A stretch of DNA of 54,213 nt, from positions 1-54,213 of the forward strand of contig DASPZU010000060.1 of NCBI GenBank assembly GCA_035636095.1, given 5' to 3'. Shown one piece after another: positions 8,196 through 16,342 of this stretch. The stretch comes from Gp7-AA10 sp035636095. GTDB taxonomy: Bacteria > Acidobacteriota > Thermoanaerobaculia > Gp7-AA8. Each line of letters starts with the position of its first letter. Within the stretch, counting starts at the first letter, position 1. Under the pieces are notes generated by a model, which saw only the letters and a program-made list of their open reading frames with translations, was not told where the DNA came from and searched no databases. The translations under genes were made by a program, and so were the position numbers.

Positions 8196-10586
8196 ATGAT
8201 CGCAACCCTCCTTCTTGCCGCCGCCGTGCAGCACTTCGTCATCGACGCCGAACACGTCTTGCGTCAGGAGGAAATTGCCGATCTGGCGCGACACGGCATC
8301 GAGGTGCAGCGCATCTTGCCGAATCACCGCTATCTGGTCCACGCCGCGAGCGCCGATTTGCTGGAAGGCGACGTGCGGATCGCGAAAGTGGATTCCTACA
8401 CTTCCGGCAAAAAGATTGCGCGATCGGCTTATCACGCGGCGTCGCGTGGCAACGCCTTCACGACTGTTCGTCTGCTCTTTCACGACGAAGTGTCCTTTGA
8501 CGACGCGCAGCGTGCTGTGAGCGCGGTGGGCGGCGTTGTCGGTCGACCGCTGACATACGACTTTGAGATCCCGCATGGGTTTGTGGCCAGGATTCCTTCG
8601 ACCGCGCTCACGGAGATCGCCGATGACGATCGCGTCTTGGCGGTCTATGGGCCGCCGCTTCATGCAAAAAACGATAACGCTGTCGCGGCCTCGCTTTCCC
8701 ACGTCACGCCGTTGTTCAGTGCGCCGTACAACCTGACGGGAGCGGGCGTCGTGCTGTCGCTGTTCGAGCTGGCGGCGGCCGACACGACGCATCCCGAATT
8801 TGGAGGACGATTCACTTCGCATGTCAGCGGTTCGACAACCGGCAGCGACTCAGGCCATCCGACTCACGTCGCCGGCACCATGATTGCCGCAGGCATCGAT
8901 CCGAGGGCCAAGGGAATGGCGCCGCGGGCAACTGCGCACGAATTCTTTACGTCAGGCGACCCGGCCATTGACCTCGACCTCAAACAGAATGCGCTCTCGC
9001 CTCTCGGCGTGGTGGCCGATAACAACTCGTGGGGTTACTCGCTCGGATGGCAGCCGAATTCGTCGGGCAGTGGTCCCGCGGAGGTGTGGTGGGGCAGTGA
9101 GGACCTCTTCGGGGGCTACGATGCCGTTTATACGGGTGGGTTCGATTCAACCGCTCGAAAAACTCCGGTGATCTTCGTTCACTCGGCAGGCAACGATGGC
9201 ACCGAAGGGATTTCGCCCGTTTCCGGGCCATGGTTCCCCCACGCACACGTCGACGACAACACCGGCGACGTCATCAAGGGCCAAATCTTTTGCTACTCAC
9301 AGAACGGCAGCGGCACCGACTGTCCGTCGCCAGACTGTTCGGCGGGCGCGACGCACTGTGAGGTGATGCGTCATCCGACCTACGGCCCATTTGGAACGAT
9401 CGGCGTGGTGGCCGCCGCAAAAAACGTGATCGCGGTCGGCGCAGTCGACAGCACCGGGGAGATCGCCTACTTCAGCTCCCGCGGTCCGGCGCGAGATGGT
9501 CGCGTCAAGCCCGACATCGTCGCGAAGGGCCTCAGTCAATATTCGACGGTGCCCGGCGGCTTCTATCGCACCTCGGATGGCACTTCGATGTCATCTCCTG
9601 TGATCACCGGGATGATGGCGCTCTTTGTCGAGCAGTGGCGCAAGACGTTCGGCGGGCAGAATCCGGATCCTGAAACTCTCAAAGTTCTCCTCATCGCCGG
9701 CGCCGACGACCTCGGCAATCCCGGTCCGGATTACACCTACGGCTTCGGCCTCGCGAACGCGCAGGCGTCGGTCGATCTGATTCGGGCCGATAACAACAGC
9801 GGCTTGCGGATTCGCAGCGGCGATATCTCGCAGAGCCAGCGGATCGAGACAACCATGGCTGTCAATTCGACGCAGAATGTTCGCGTGGTGGTCGGCTGGC
9901 TCGACCCCGATGTCTTTCCGGCCGGCAATGAAACGGGGGCAAAGGCCCTCGTCAACGATCTCGATGTCAAAGTCATCGATCCGAGTGGCAACACGATTTT
10001 TCCGTACGTGCTCGACTCAACCGATCCGAATGCACTCGCGACGCGCGGCCCCAACAGCATCGACAACGCGGAAGAAGTCGAGATCAAGAACGCGGCACCC
10101 GGGACATATCGCGTGGTGGTGATCGGAACGACCATCGCGACCGGTCCGACGCAGCATTATGTTCTCGTCGCCAACGCTGCACTCGGCCAGACCGCCGCTC
10201 TTTGCAGCGACAGTTTCGAACCGAACGACTCAGAAGCGACCGCATTCGGTCCGCTGGCGAGCGGACAGACGATTCGTCCGAAAACCTGTTCGACGAGTGA
10301 CGTCGATTTCTTCCGCATCAACGCTTCGGCCGCCGGGCTGCTGTCGATTGCCATCACCACGACCGATACTCCGATCCGCGTGACGTTGTCGGGCAACGGA
10401 ATCACCCCGGTGGTCGCGAGCGTCGCCGCGAGCTCGAGCGGCTCGGTGAGTACGCAGGTGACCTCGCCGGGGACGTACATCGTGAAGGTCGAACCGACTG
10501 GAACGATCGGTGCGAACGCCAGCTACACGCTGACGCCGACGTACAACTTCTCGATTCCGCCGAAAAAACATTCTGTGCGGCATTAG
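8196..10586 (+). CDS. Secreted subtilisin-family (S8) peptidase, KP-43-like, with PPC domain
   Basis: A 796-residue exported protease. A short hydrophobic N-terminus (MIATLLLAAAVQHF) is a minimal signal peptide. Residues about 20-160 form a propeptide-like region, followed by the S8 domain from about 175. The catalytic His is in GHPTHVAGT (His221) and the Ser in GTSMSSPV (Ser464); SAGNDG carries the oxyanion Asn. At the expected catalytic Asp position the sequence reads SLFELAAADTTHPEF, placing Glu191 where Asp is normal. After the protease domain comes a KP-43-type beta domain (NDLDVKVIDPSGN, then AAPGTYRVVV), then a bacterial pre-peptidase C-terminal domain (FEPNDSEAT, then DVDFFRI). Activity is uncertain because of the Asp-to-Glu change. 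Confidence 0.88.
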   Translation: MIATLLLAAAVQHFVIDAEHVLRQEEIADLARHGIEVQRILPNHRYLVHAASADLLEGDVRIAKVDSYTSGKKIARSAYHAASRGNAFTTVRLLFHDEVSFDDAQRAVSAVGGVVGRPLTYDFEIPHGFVARIPSTALTEIADDDRVLAVYGPPLHAKNDNAVAASLSHVTPLFSAPYNLTGAGVVLSLFELAAADTTHPEFGGRFTSHVSGSTTGSDSGHPTHVAGTMIAAGIDPRAKGMAPRATAHEFFTSGDPAIDLDLKQNALSPLGVVADNNSWGYSLGWQPNSSGSGPAEVWWGSEDLFGGYDAVYTGGFDSTARKTPVIFVHSAGNDGTEGISPVSGPWFPHAHVDDNTGDVIKGQIFCYSQNGSGTDCPSPDCSAGATHCEVMRHPTYGPFGTIGVVAAAKNVIAVGAVDSTGEIAYFSSRGPARDGRVKPDIVAKGLSQYSTVPGGFYRTSDGTSMSSPVITGMMALFVEQWRKTFGGQNPDPETLKVLLIAGADDLGNPGPDYTYGFGLANAQASVDLIRADNNSGLRIRSGDISQSQRIETTMAVNSTQNVRVVVGWLDPDVFPAGNETGAKALVNDLDVKVIDPSGNTIFPYVLDSTDPNALATRGPNSIDNAEEVEIKNAAPGTYRVVVIGTTIATGPTQHYVLVANAALGQTAALCSDSFEPNDSEATAFGPLASGQTIRPKTCSTSDVDFFRINASAAGLLSIAITTTDTPIRVTLSGNGITPVVASVAASSSGSVSTQVTSPGTYIVKVEPTGTIGANASYTLTPTYNFSIPPKKHSVRH

Positions 10587-10639
10587 TGTGGCACCGGCAC
10601 TCCTGCCGGTGCGGCACAGACAGGAGTGTCTGTGCCACA
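10587..10639. repeat. Double-hairpin palindromic repeat with complementary loops
   Basis: Two perfect hairpins lie side by side. GCACCGGCA/TGCCGGTGC (10591-10612) is a 9-bp stem with loop CTCC. GGCACAGACA/TGTCTGTGCC (10613-10636) is a 10-bp stem with loop GGAG. The loops are complementary, and the outer TGTGGCAC/GTGCCACA arms can pair across the whole element. It begins directly after the subtilase stop and ends 11 nt before the next gene. Confidence 0.85.
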
Positions 10640-10650
10640 ATCGAACCGAC

Positions 10651-11439
10651 ATGCCTTACAAAACCCTCCTCGTCGAGGAGAGTGACGGCGTTCTGCTGGT
10701 CACGCTGAACCGGCCCGAGGTTCACAATGCCTTCAACGACGAGCTGATCGCCGAGGCCATCGACCTTTTTCGCGGAGTCGGTCATCGCGATGTTCGGGCA
10801 GTCGTCCTGCGCGGCAGCGGCTCGAATTTCTGTGCCGGCGCCGATCTGAACTGGATGTCGGGGATGCTCAGTTACTCACGCGATGAGAATGTCCGCGATT
10901 CCTCCAACCTGGCGCGGATGTATGCCTGCATCAACGAATGCGACCTGCCCGTCATCGGCCGCATCCAGGGGGCCGCCATCGGCGGCGGTGTCGGCCTGGT
11001 CGCAGTGTGCGACATCGCGATCTGCACGCGGGATTCAAAATTTGGTCTGGCAGAAGTGAAGCTGGGAATTATGCCGGCGGTGATCTCGCCGTATGTGATC
11101 GCCAAAATCGGTCAAACACATGCGCGCGCGTTATTCCTGACCGGCGAACGCTTCGACGCCGAGCGGGCACTGCGCATCGGCCTTGTGCATCGAACGGTCG
11201 ACGATACCGCGGCACTCGATGCCGCCGTTGGTGAAACGATCGCGCAGATCAAGACATCGGGACCGGAGGCCGTGCGCGAATGCAAGAAGCTGATTGCGCA
11301 CGTCGCGGGCCACGATTTGATCGACGCCGTCCCCTACACCATCGAAGCGATCGCCACGCGGCGCGTCTCCGAAGAGGGGCAGGCGGGCATGAAGGCGTTT
11401 CTGAAAAAAGAGAAGCCTCCCTGGACGACGGAGTCCTGA
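10651..11439 (+). CDS. Enoyl-CoA hydratase/isomerase, methylglutaconyl-CoA hydratase-like
   Basis: Crotonase-fold protein of 262 residues, related to the leucine-degradation hydratase (LiuC/AUH). The oxyanion-hole motif is FCAGADLNWM. The first catalytic Glu of classical hydratases is replaced (GGGVGLVAVCDIAI) while the second is kept (FGLAEVKLGIMPAVISPYV), a pattern typical of methylglutaconyl-CoA hydratases. The adjacent biotin carboxylase fits a leucine/isovalerate-type pathway. ATG 10651 gives the canonical start MPYKTLLVEESDGVLLVTLN. The TGA stop is supplied by the first unit of a heptamer repeat. Confidence 0.88.
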   Translation: MPYKTLLVEESDGVLLVTLNRPEVHNAFNDELIAEAIDLFRGVGHRDVRAVVLRGSGSNFCAGADLNWMSGMLSYSRDENVRDSSNLARMYACINECDLPVIGRIQGAAIGGGVGLVAVCDIAICTRDSKFGLAEVKLGIMPAVISPYVIAKIGQTHARALFLTGERFDAERALRIGLVHRTVDDTAALDAAVGETIAQIKTSGPEAVRECKKLIAHVAGHDLIDAVPYTIEAIATRRVSEEGQAGMKAFLKKEKPPWTTES

Positions 11440-11508
11440 GTGCTGAGTCCTGAGTCCTGAGTCCGGAGAAAGGACGGGCGGGACTCAGAACTCAGGACTC
11501 AGGACTGC
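11431..11508. repeat. Heptamer tandem repeat hairpin (GAGTCCT type)
   Basis: Five GAGTCCT-type 7-mers (11431-11465), a 15-nt spacer, then four complementary GGACTCA-type 7-mers (11481-11508). The first unit contains the stop codon of the upstream hydratase and the last unit ends 1 nt before the biotin carboxylase ATG. No Shine-Dalgarno sequence is visible for that gene, so the hairpin may shape its initiation. Confidence 0.9.
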
Positions 11509-11509
11509 C

Positions 11510-12964
11510 ATGAAGCTGTTGGTTCCCAACCGTGGTGAAATTGCGGTGCGGATCGCGCGCGCCTGTCGCGAGCTGCGCATCGGGTCCGTGCTGGCATACG
11601 TCGAGGACGACGACATCCGCTACACGCGGCGCTTTTTCGACGAGGCGGTGCCCATCCCCGCCTACCTGGACGTCGCGGCAATCATCGATGCTGCGCGGAA
11701 GGCTGGCGCTGATGCTGTGCATCCCGGCTACGGATTTCTTTCCGAACGCGCCGAGCTGGCGGCTGCCTGTGAAGAAGCCGGGATCACATTCGTCGGTCCG
11801 AAGTCGTCATCGATTGCCGCGATGGGATCCAAATCGCATGCGCGACACCTCATGCAGCGCCTGGGCGTTCCGATCGTTCCGGGCTACGCCGGCGAAGATC
11901 AATCGAACGCCACTTTGGCGCACGAAGCGGAACGGGTCGGATTTCCGCTGCTGGTCAAAGCATCGTCGGGCGGGGGCGGGAAGGGCATGAAAATCGTCCG
12001 GGCTGCGGCGGAGCTGGAAGCGTCACTCGAGTCCGCGCGCCGCGAGGCGATGAAGGCCTTCGGCAGCGATCGTCTGCTTCTGGAGCGCTACATCGAGGAG
12101 CCGCGACACGTCGAATTTCAAATCTTCGGCGACGCGAAAGGAAATGTGATGCATCTCTTCGAGCGCGACTGCTCGATTCAGCGCCGCTATCAAAAAATCA
12201 TCGAGGAGTCGCCCGCGCCGCATTACCCGGACAAATTGCGGCAGAAGATGGCCAAAGCAGCAGTGGCCGCGGCCGAGGGAGTGGAGTATCGCAATGCCGG
12301 AACCGTCGAGTTCATCGTGACGCCCGAGGGCGAGTTCTATTTCCTGGAGATGAACACGCGGCTGCAGGTCGAGCATCCGGTGACCGAGCAGGTGGTCGAC
12401 GTCGATCTGGTCCGCGCGCAGATCGAAGTGGCTTCCGGATCGCCGCTTCCGTGGAAGCAGAAGGAGCTGCAGCAGCGGGGACATGCGATCGAAGTTCGCG
12501 TCTACGCCGAGGATCCGGACGATCGGTTTCTGCCGCAGAGCGGAACGATCGCGATGTACCAGGAGCCGAGCGGGCCGGGCGTGCGCGTCGATGCCGGCGT
12601 GACGGAGGGGAGCGAGATCAGCGTGAAATTCGATCCGATGCTGGCGAAGCTCATTTGCTTCGCGGAAACGCGCGACGATGCCATCGACCGGATGCACCGC
12701 GCCCTCGGCGAATACACCATCCTCGGCACGCGCACGAACATCGGCTTTCTTCGCCGCGTGATTGCGCATCCGGCTTTTCGTGACGGAAAAATTTCTACGC
12801 GATTCCTGACCGATCATGCCGAATCCCTTCGCGCAAACGTGCCGGAAGCCGTTGAGGCCATTGCCGCTGCTCTCGCATCGGCCCCTCGACAGACGACAAC
12901 CGACAACCGACAACCGGCAACTGTGTGGGACACCCTCGGCAACTGGGGCCGAGTCTTGCACTAA
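11510..12964 (+). CDS. Biotin carboxylase subunit of an acyl-CoA carboxylase
   Basis: ATP-dependent carboxylation of biotin on a carrier protein; subunit of acetyl-, propionyl- or methylcrotonyl-CoA carboxylase. Family motifs are present: LVPNRGEIAVRIARACRELG-like start, HPGYGFLSE, the ATP-grasp glycine loop KASSGGGGKGMK, ERDCSIQRRYQKIIEESPAP, and FLEMNTRLQVEHPVTE. At 484 residues it consists of the biotin carboxylase module only; no biotinyl domain (MKM motif) follows, and no carboxyltransferase or carrier gene is in the window. The C-terminal residues SAPRQTTTDNRQPATV are encoded by CGACAAC heptamers. The hydratase neighbour suggests leucine catabolism, but acetyl-CoA carboxylase cannot be excluded. 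Confidence 0.92.
   Translation: MKLLVPNRGEIAVRIARACRELRIGSVLAYVEDDDIRYTRRFFDEAVPIPAYLDVAAIIDAARKAGADAVHPGYGFLSERAELAAACEEAGITFVGPKSSSIAAMGSKSHARHLMQRLGVPIVPGYAGEDQSNATLAHEAERVGFPLLVKASSGGGGKGMKIVRAAAELEASLESARREAMKAFGSDRLLLERYIEEPRHVEFQIFGDAKGNVMHLFERDCSIQRRYQKIIEESPAPHYPDKLRQKMAKAAVAAAEGVEYRNAGTVEFIVTPEGEFYFLEMNTRLQVEHPVTEQVVDVDLVRAQIEVASGSPLPWKQKELQQRGHAIEVRVYAEDPDDRFLPQSGTIAMYQEPSGPGVRVDAGVTEGSEISVKFDPMLAKLICFAETRDDAIDRMHRALGEYTILGTRTNIGFLRRVIAHPAFRDGKISTRFLTDHAESLRANVPEAVEAIAAALASAPRQTTTDNRQPATVWDTLGNWGRVLH
12887..12921 (+). repeat. CGACAAC heptamer array inside a coding region
   Basis: Five tandem 7-mers (CGACAGA, three CGACAAC, CGGCAAC) lie inside the 3' end of the biotin carboxylase gene and are translated as part of a low-complexity tail. 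No inverted arm is present. Confidence 0.85.
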
Positions 12965-12972
12965 TCGCATCG

Positions 12973-13356
12973 ATGGCCGACTCAACCGGCGACGGGCGCA
13001 AGGTACTGGTGGTCGAAGACGATCGCGGCATTCGCGATCTGCTCATCGCGCTGCTGCGGCGCGACGGCTACGTCGTCGACTCCGTCGCGGATGGCGAGGA
13101 AGCAATCCTGGCCATCGGCTCCAGCCAGTACGATGCCATCCTTCTCGATCTGATGCTGCCGCGCGCCGACGGATACGACGTGATCGATCATGTCGTGACC
13201 AAGGGCCCGCGGATCCCGATCGTCGTCGCGACGGCGTCCGTGAAGTCGATCAAGCGCGACCGAATCAATCCCCAGGTGGTCGTCTCGATCATTCGAAAGC
13301 CTTTCGACCTCAGCGACGTCCGCGAGGCGATGTTCAGCGCCACGCATCGCGTTTGA
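12973..13356 (+). CDS. Stand-alone response-regulator receiver protein
   Basis: A single CheY-like receiver domain (127 residues) with no output domain. The acidic pocket is VVEDD, the phospho-acceptor is in AILLDLMLPRADGYD, the switch Thr/Ser segment is VVATAS and the conserved Lys is in IRKPFD. It starts 8 nt after the biotin carboxylase stop, so is probably co-transcribed, although the functional link is obscure. Two more receivers of the same type occur at 31414-31791 and 44641-45018. No histidine kinase is encoded in the window. Confidence 0.9.
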   Translation: MADSTGDGRKVLVVEDDRGIRDLLIALLRRDGYVVDSVADGEEAILAIGSSQYDAILLDLMLPRADGYDVIDHVVTKGPRIPIVVATASVKSIKRDRINPQVVVSIIRKPFDLSDVREAMFSATHRV

Positions 13357-13360
13357 GGAG

Positions 13361-14170
13361 TTAAGCGCGGCCTAATGCCTCCGGGGCGCGCACGCGGCCG
13401 GTGATGCCGCACAAAATCAGCAACGTTGCGACGTACGGCACCGCCAGCAGAAGGTGGAAGGGCAATCCGATTCCGCTTGCCTGCAACGCATATTGCGCGG
13501 CGGCCGCAATTCCGAACAGCGCTGTGCCGAGAAGTGCGCCTTTGATTTTCCAGCGGCCGAAAATGACGATCGAAAGCGCGATGAATCCGCGGCCGGCGGT
13601 CATGTTCTCGGCGAATCCGCTCGACAGCACCAGCGCAAGATGCGCTCCCGCCACGCCAACCAGGACCGTTTCGATCGCCAGCGCCACCCAGCGATACATA
13701 GCGACCGATCTGCCCACGGCCTCCGGGTTTTCGCCGCAGGCACGAAGCCGGAGGCCGAACATCGTCCGCCACAGCAGGGCGGCCAACCCGATCGGCGCGA
13801 CGATCCACGCCGCCGGGACGACCAAATCGTGCGCCAGCCGTGCGACCGGTCTCGCGAAAGCATCCTGCATCTCGCGATAGAGGGAGCCCGTGACGCCGAG
13901 CGCCAGCAGGTTGATGGCGGTGCCGGCGACGATCTGGTCGGCCCGCAAGATGATCGCGAAGACACCGAAGATCGCCGCCATCGCTGCCGCGCCGATGATC
14001 CCGCCCAGGAACGAGTGGGTGAGCGCGGCCGCCATCGCTGCGGCGAGCATCATGCCTTCGATACCGAGGTTGATGATGCCGCTGCGTTGGACGATGACTT
14101 CGCCCTCGACCGCCAGCAGCAGCGGCGTGGATGCAGCGATGGCGAGGAGGAGCGAATCAATCGCGTGCAT
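13361..14170 (-). CDS. BMP-type ABC importer permease 2 (nucleoside/sugar class)
   Basis: Multi-spanning permease of about 269 residues in the RbsC/YufQ branch, partner of the upstream permease. Signature: STPLLLAVEGEVIVQRSGIINLGIEGMMLAAA near the N-terminus (quoted in part), then DQIVAGTAINLLALGVTG. ATG 14170 (MHAIDSLLL) was chosen; it overlaps the end of permease 1 by 14 nt, as expected for coupled subunits. A TTG farther upstream is less likely. It is the last gene of the BMP transporter group and ends 4 nt from the convergent receiver gene. Confidence 0.88.
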   Translation of the reverse strand: MHAIDSLLLAIAASTPLLLAVEGEVIVQRSGIINLGIEGMMLAAAMAAALTHSFLGGIIGAAAMAAIFGVFAIILRADQIVAGTAINLLALGVTGSLYREMQDAFARPVARLAHDLVVPAAWIVAPIGLAALLWRTMFGLRLRACGENPEAVGRSVAMYRWVALAIETVLVGVAGAHLALVLSSGFAENMTAGRGFIALSIVIFGRWKIKGALLGTALFGIAAAAQYALQASGIGLPFHLLLAVPYVATLLILCGITGRVRAPEALGRA

Positions 14171-15125
14171 GGAATGCTCCGAATGCAATCACGGTCAGGA
14201 TCACGACGGCCTGGCCAAAAGTCGCGATGGTCGCGGAAATGTTCGCCGACCGCTGCAGCTCACCGGCGCCGGTGGTGAGCGCGCCGAAGAAGAACGCCGA
14301 CAACACAGCCGCCAGAGGATGCAGTTGGGCGAGCAGAGCGACCGCGATTCCCGAATATCCGTAGCCGGCGGCGAAGCGCTCGAACAATCGATGGGTGACG
14401 CCGAGGAGCTCGATGCCGCCTGCCAGTCCGGCTATCGCGCCGGAGATGGCCATGGCGCGCGCGATTTGCGCGTTGACGTTCACGCCCGCCCATCGCGCCG
14501 CCCTTGGATTGAACCCGGTCGCGCGAAGGCGCAGGCCTTCCTCGGTTCGGTAGAGCATGACCCACGCCGCGATGGCGAGAATCACGGCGACAAGCAGACC
14601 GGCGTGAATGCCGTCGATGGCCGGAAGGACCGCCTTCGGCGGAACGACCTCGCTCTGCGGATATTGTCCGCGCGCTTCCTGCAGCGGCCCGTTGACGGCA
14701 TAGCCCAGGAGATGAAACCCGATGAAGTTGAGGAGGATGGTCGTCAGCACTTCGGGAGCGCCGCGCCAGAATCGCAACAGCGATGCGATCGACGCCCAAA
14801 TCGCGCCGGCGACGATCGATGCCAGAAGTGCTGCCATCAAACCGAAACGCGCCACCAGAAATGATGCCAGCGCGCCAACGATGAACTGCCCCTCCGCTCC
14901 GATGTTCCAGACGCCGGCGCGAAATGCGATCACGACGCTCAACCCGGTCAGCAGCAACGGAACGGTTTTGATGAGGGTGGCCTGAAGTGCGAATGGCGAT
15001 CCGATCGAACCGACCAGCAGAATCCGAAGCAGCTCTCCCGGCGGATGACCGAAGGCCATGCCGCTGAGCGCCAGAATCGCGACAGCGCCGACGGCCGCTG
15101 CAGCGCCGATGAACAGGCGCCTCAC
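14157..15125 (-). CDS. BMP-type ABC importer permease 1
   Basis: A 322-residue integral membrane subunit of the YufP/NupP type. Visible marks are IKTVPLLLTGLSVVIAFRAGVWNIGAEGQ (quoted in part), GAPEVLTTILLNFIGFHLLGY and the C-terminal GYGYSGIAVALLAQLHPLAAVLSAFFFGAL, all characteristic of purine/nucleoside importers. Its ATG overlaps the ATPase stop by 4 nt (ATGA), so ATPase and permease are translationally coupled. The transported compound (nucleosides, or a lipoprotein-bound purine-like ligand) is inferred from family only. Confidence 0.88.
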   Translation of the reverse strand: MRRLFIGAAAAVGAVAILALSGMAFGHPPGELLRILLVGSIGSPFALQATLIKTVPLLLTGLSVVIAFRAGVWNIGAEGQFIVGALASFLVARFGLMAALLASIVAGAIWASIASLLRFWRGAPEVLTTILLNFIGFHLLGYAVNGPLQEARGQYPQSEVVPPKAVLPAIDGIHAGLLVAVILAIAAWVMLYRTEEGLRLRATGFNPRAARWAGVNVNAQIARAMAISGAIAGLAGGIELLGVTHRLFERFAAGYGYSGIAVALLAQLHPLAAVLSAFFFGALTTGAGELQRSANISATIATFGQAVVILTVIAFGAFHARD

Positions 15126-16342
15126 TGAAGTCCTGCCATCAACCTTCCGGCGTTGGTGGCCGCATCGGCGGGTGAAAGTCGATCGCTCAGATTGCCGCGG
15201 TAGATCACGTGAATGGCATCGGCAAGCGCGAAAGCTTCATCGAGATCGGATGTGATCAGCACAATCGCGCCGCCGTCGTCGGCGCTGGCGCGCATCTGCG
15301 CGTGGACGAATTGCGTCGCTTCAATGTCGAGACCGCGGGTGGGCTCGGCGGCCACGATGATTTCCGGCCGCCGATCGAGCTCTCGAGCCAGGAGGACCTT
15401 CTGCTGATTACCTCCCGACAGCGATCCGGCGCGTTGTTGCGGGCTTTCCGTGCGAATGTCGAATCGCTCGATGAGCGTCCGCGCAGATGTCTTCGCCCCG
15501 AGCGCCAGATTATCGGCCACGCTCAGTTCCGCGATGATGCCGTCGCGCGCTCGGTCTTCCGGAATGTGCGCCGTGGTGCGACGCGGCAGCGTATCGCGAA
15601 GAGTCGTCGCGAGCTCGGTCTGCCCATTTCCAGCGACGCCGATGATCGCGACAATCTCGCCAGGAGAGACAGTGAGGTTTTGAAAGTGGAGCGCCGCCGA
15701 CCTCGCCGGCGTCTTCCGCGGCGCCGCCGGGGTCGGCGGCGCTCCACGGACCCCCACCATCGCTGTCGCCAGATCGTCCGCCGACATGTTCTTGCCGTCC
15801 GCGACGATTCGACCGCGTCGCATGACGACAGTGCGCGTCGCGACCGCGAGGACTTCGGCAATCTTGTGGCTGATCAACAGCACCGAAGTTCCGTCGTGCG
15901 CCAGCCGCTCGATGGTCTGGAATAATTCGGATGTCTCCGCGGGCGTGAGCACCGAGGTCGGCTCATCGAGAATGAGGAGGCGCGGCTTCGGTGCGATCGC
16001 TTTCATCAATTCGACCTTCGCCTTTTCGCCCACGGAGAGATCGCGAATCAGTCGTTGCGGTCGATCGAATTGGACCTCGCGGCCTAACGCGAGCCGCAGG
16101 TTCTCCGCGATCGTGAACTCTGACACCAGCAGGAAATGCTGATGCACGAAGCCGACGCTTCCGTCGAGCGTCACCATTCCGCGGTTTGGCTCGAGCTCGC
16201 CGGCGATGATCCGCATCAGCGTCGTTTTGCCGGCGCCGTTTTCGCCGACAAGACCGACGATCTCGCCCGCTTCGACGGTAAGCGAGACGTCGTCGACCGC
16301 GATGGTGGCGCCGAAGGATTTGCTGACGTGCTCGAGCTTCAC
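15122..16342 (-). CDS. BMP-type ABC importer ATPase with two nucleotide-binding domains
   Basis: Energises the adjacent permeases. Domain 1 has Walker A GENGAGKTTLM, signature LSVGEKAKVE and Walker B LLILDEPTSVLTP. Domain 2 has the degenerate Walker A GVAGNGQTELA usual for this family, signature LSGGNQQKVLLAREL and AAEPTRGLDI. The 406 residues are short for the family (about 500), mainly at the linker and early domain 2. The linker RGAPPTPAAPRKTPARSAAL is encoded by a 62-bp palindromic repeat. GTG 16342 was chosen: it overlaps the TGA of the upstream HD gene (GTGA) and gives the canonical VKLEHVSKSFG start; earlier codons would lie inside that gene. Confidence 0.9.
   Translation of the reverse strand: MKLEHVSKSFGATIAVDDVSLTVEAGEIVGLVGENGAGKTTLMRIIAGELEPNRGMVTLDGSVGFVHQHFLLVSEFTIAENLRLALGREVQFDRPQRLIRDLSVGEKAKVELMKAIAPKPRLLILDEPTSVLTPAETSELFQTIERLAHDGTSVLLISHKIAEVLAVATRTVVMRRGRIVADGKNMSADDLATAMVGVRGAPPTPAAPRKTPARSAALHFQNLTVSPGEIVAIIGVAGNGQTELATTLRDTLPRRTTAHIPEDRARDGIIAELSVADNLALGAKTSARTLIERFDIRTESPQQRAGSLSGGNQQKVLLARELDRRPEIIVAAEPTRGLDIEATQFVHAQMRASADDGGAIVLITSDLDEAFALADAIHVIYRGNLSDRLSPADAATNAGRLMAGLQ
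15686..15747. repeat. 62-bp GTGGAGC palindrome inserted in frame in a gene
   Basis: Inverted arms beginning GTGGAGCGCCGCCGACC at both ends, separated by a GC-rich centre. The entire element is translated within the ABC ATPase and encodes the linker between its two nucleotide-binding domains. The same palindrome lies between genes at 19638-19700 with nearly identical length and arms. Confidence 0.9.
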
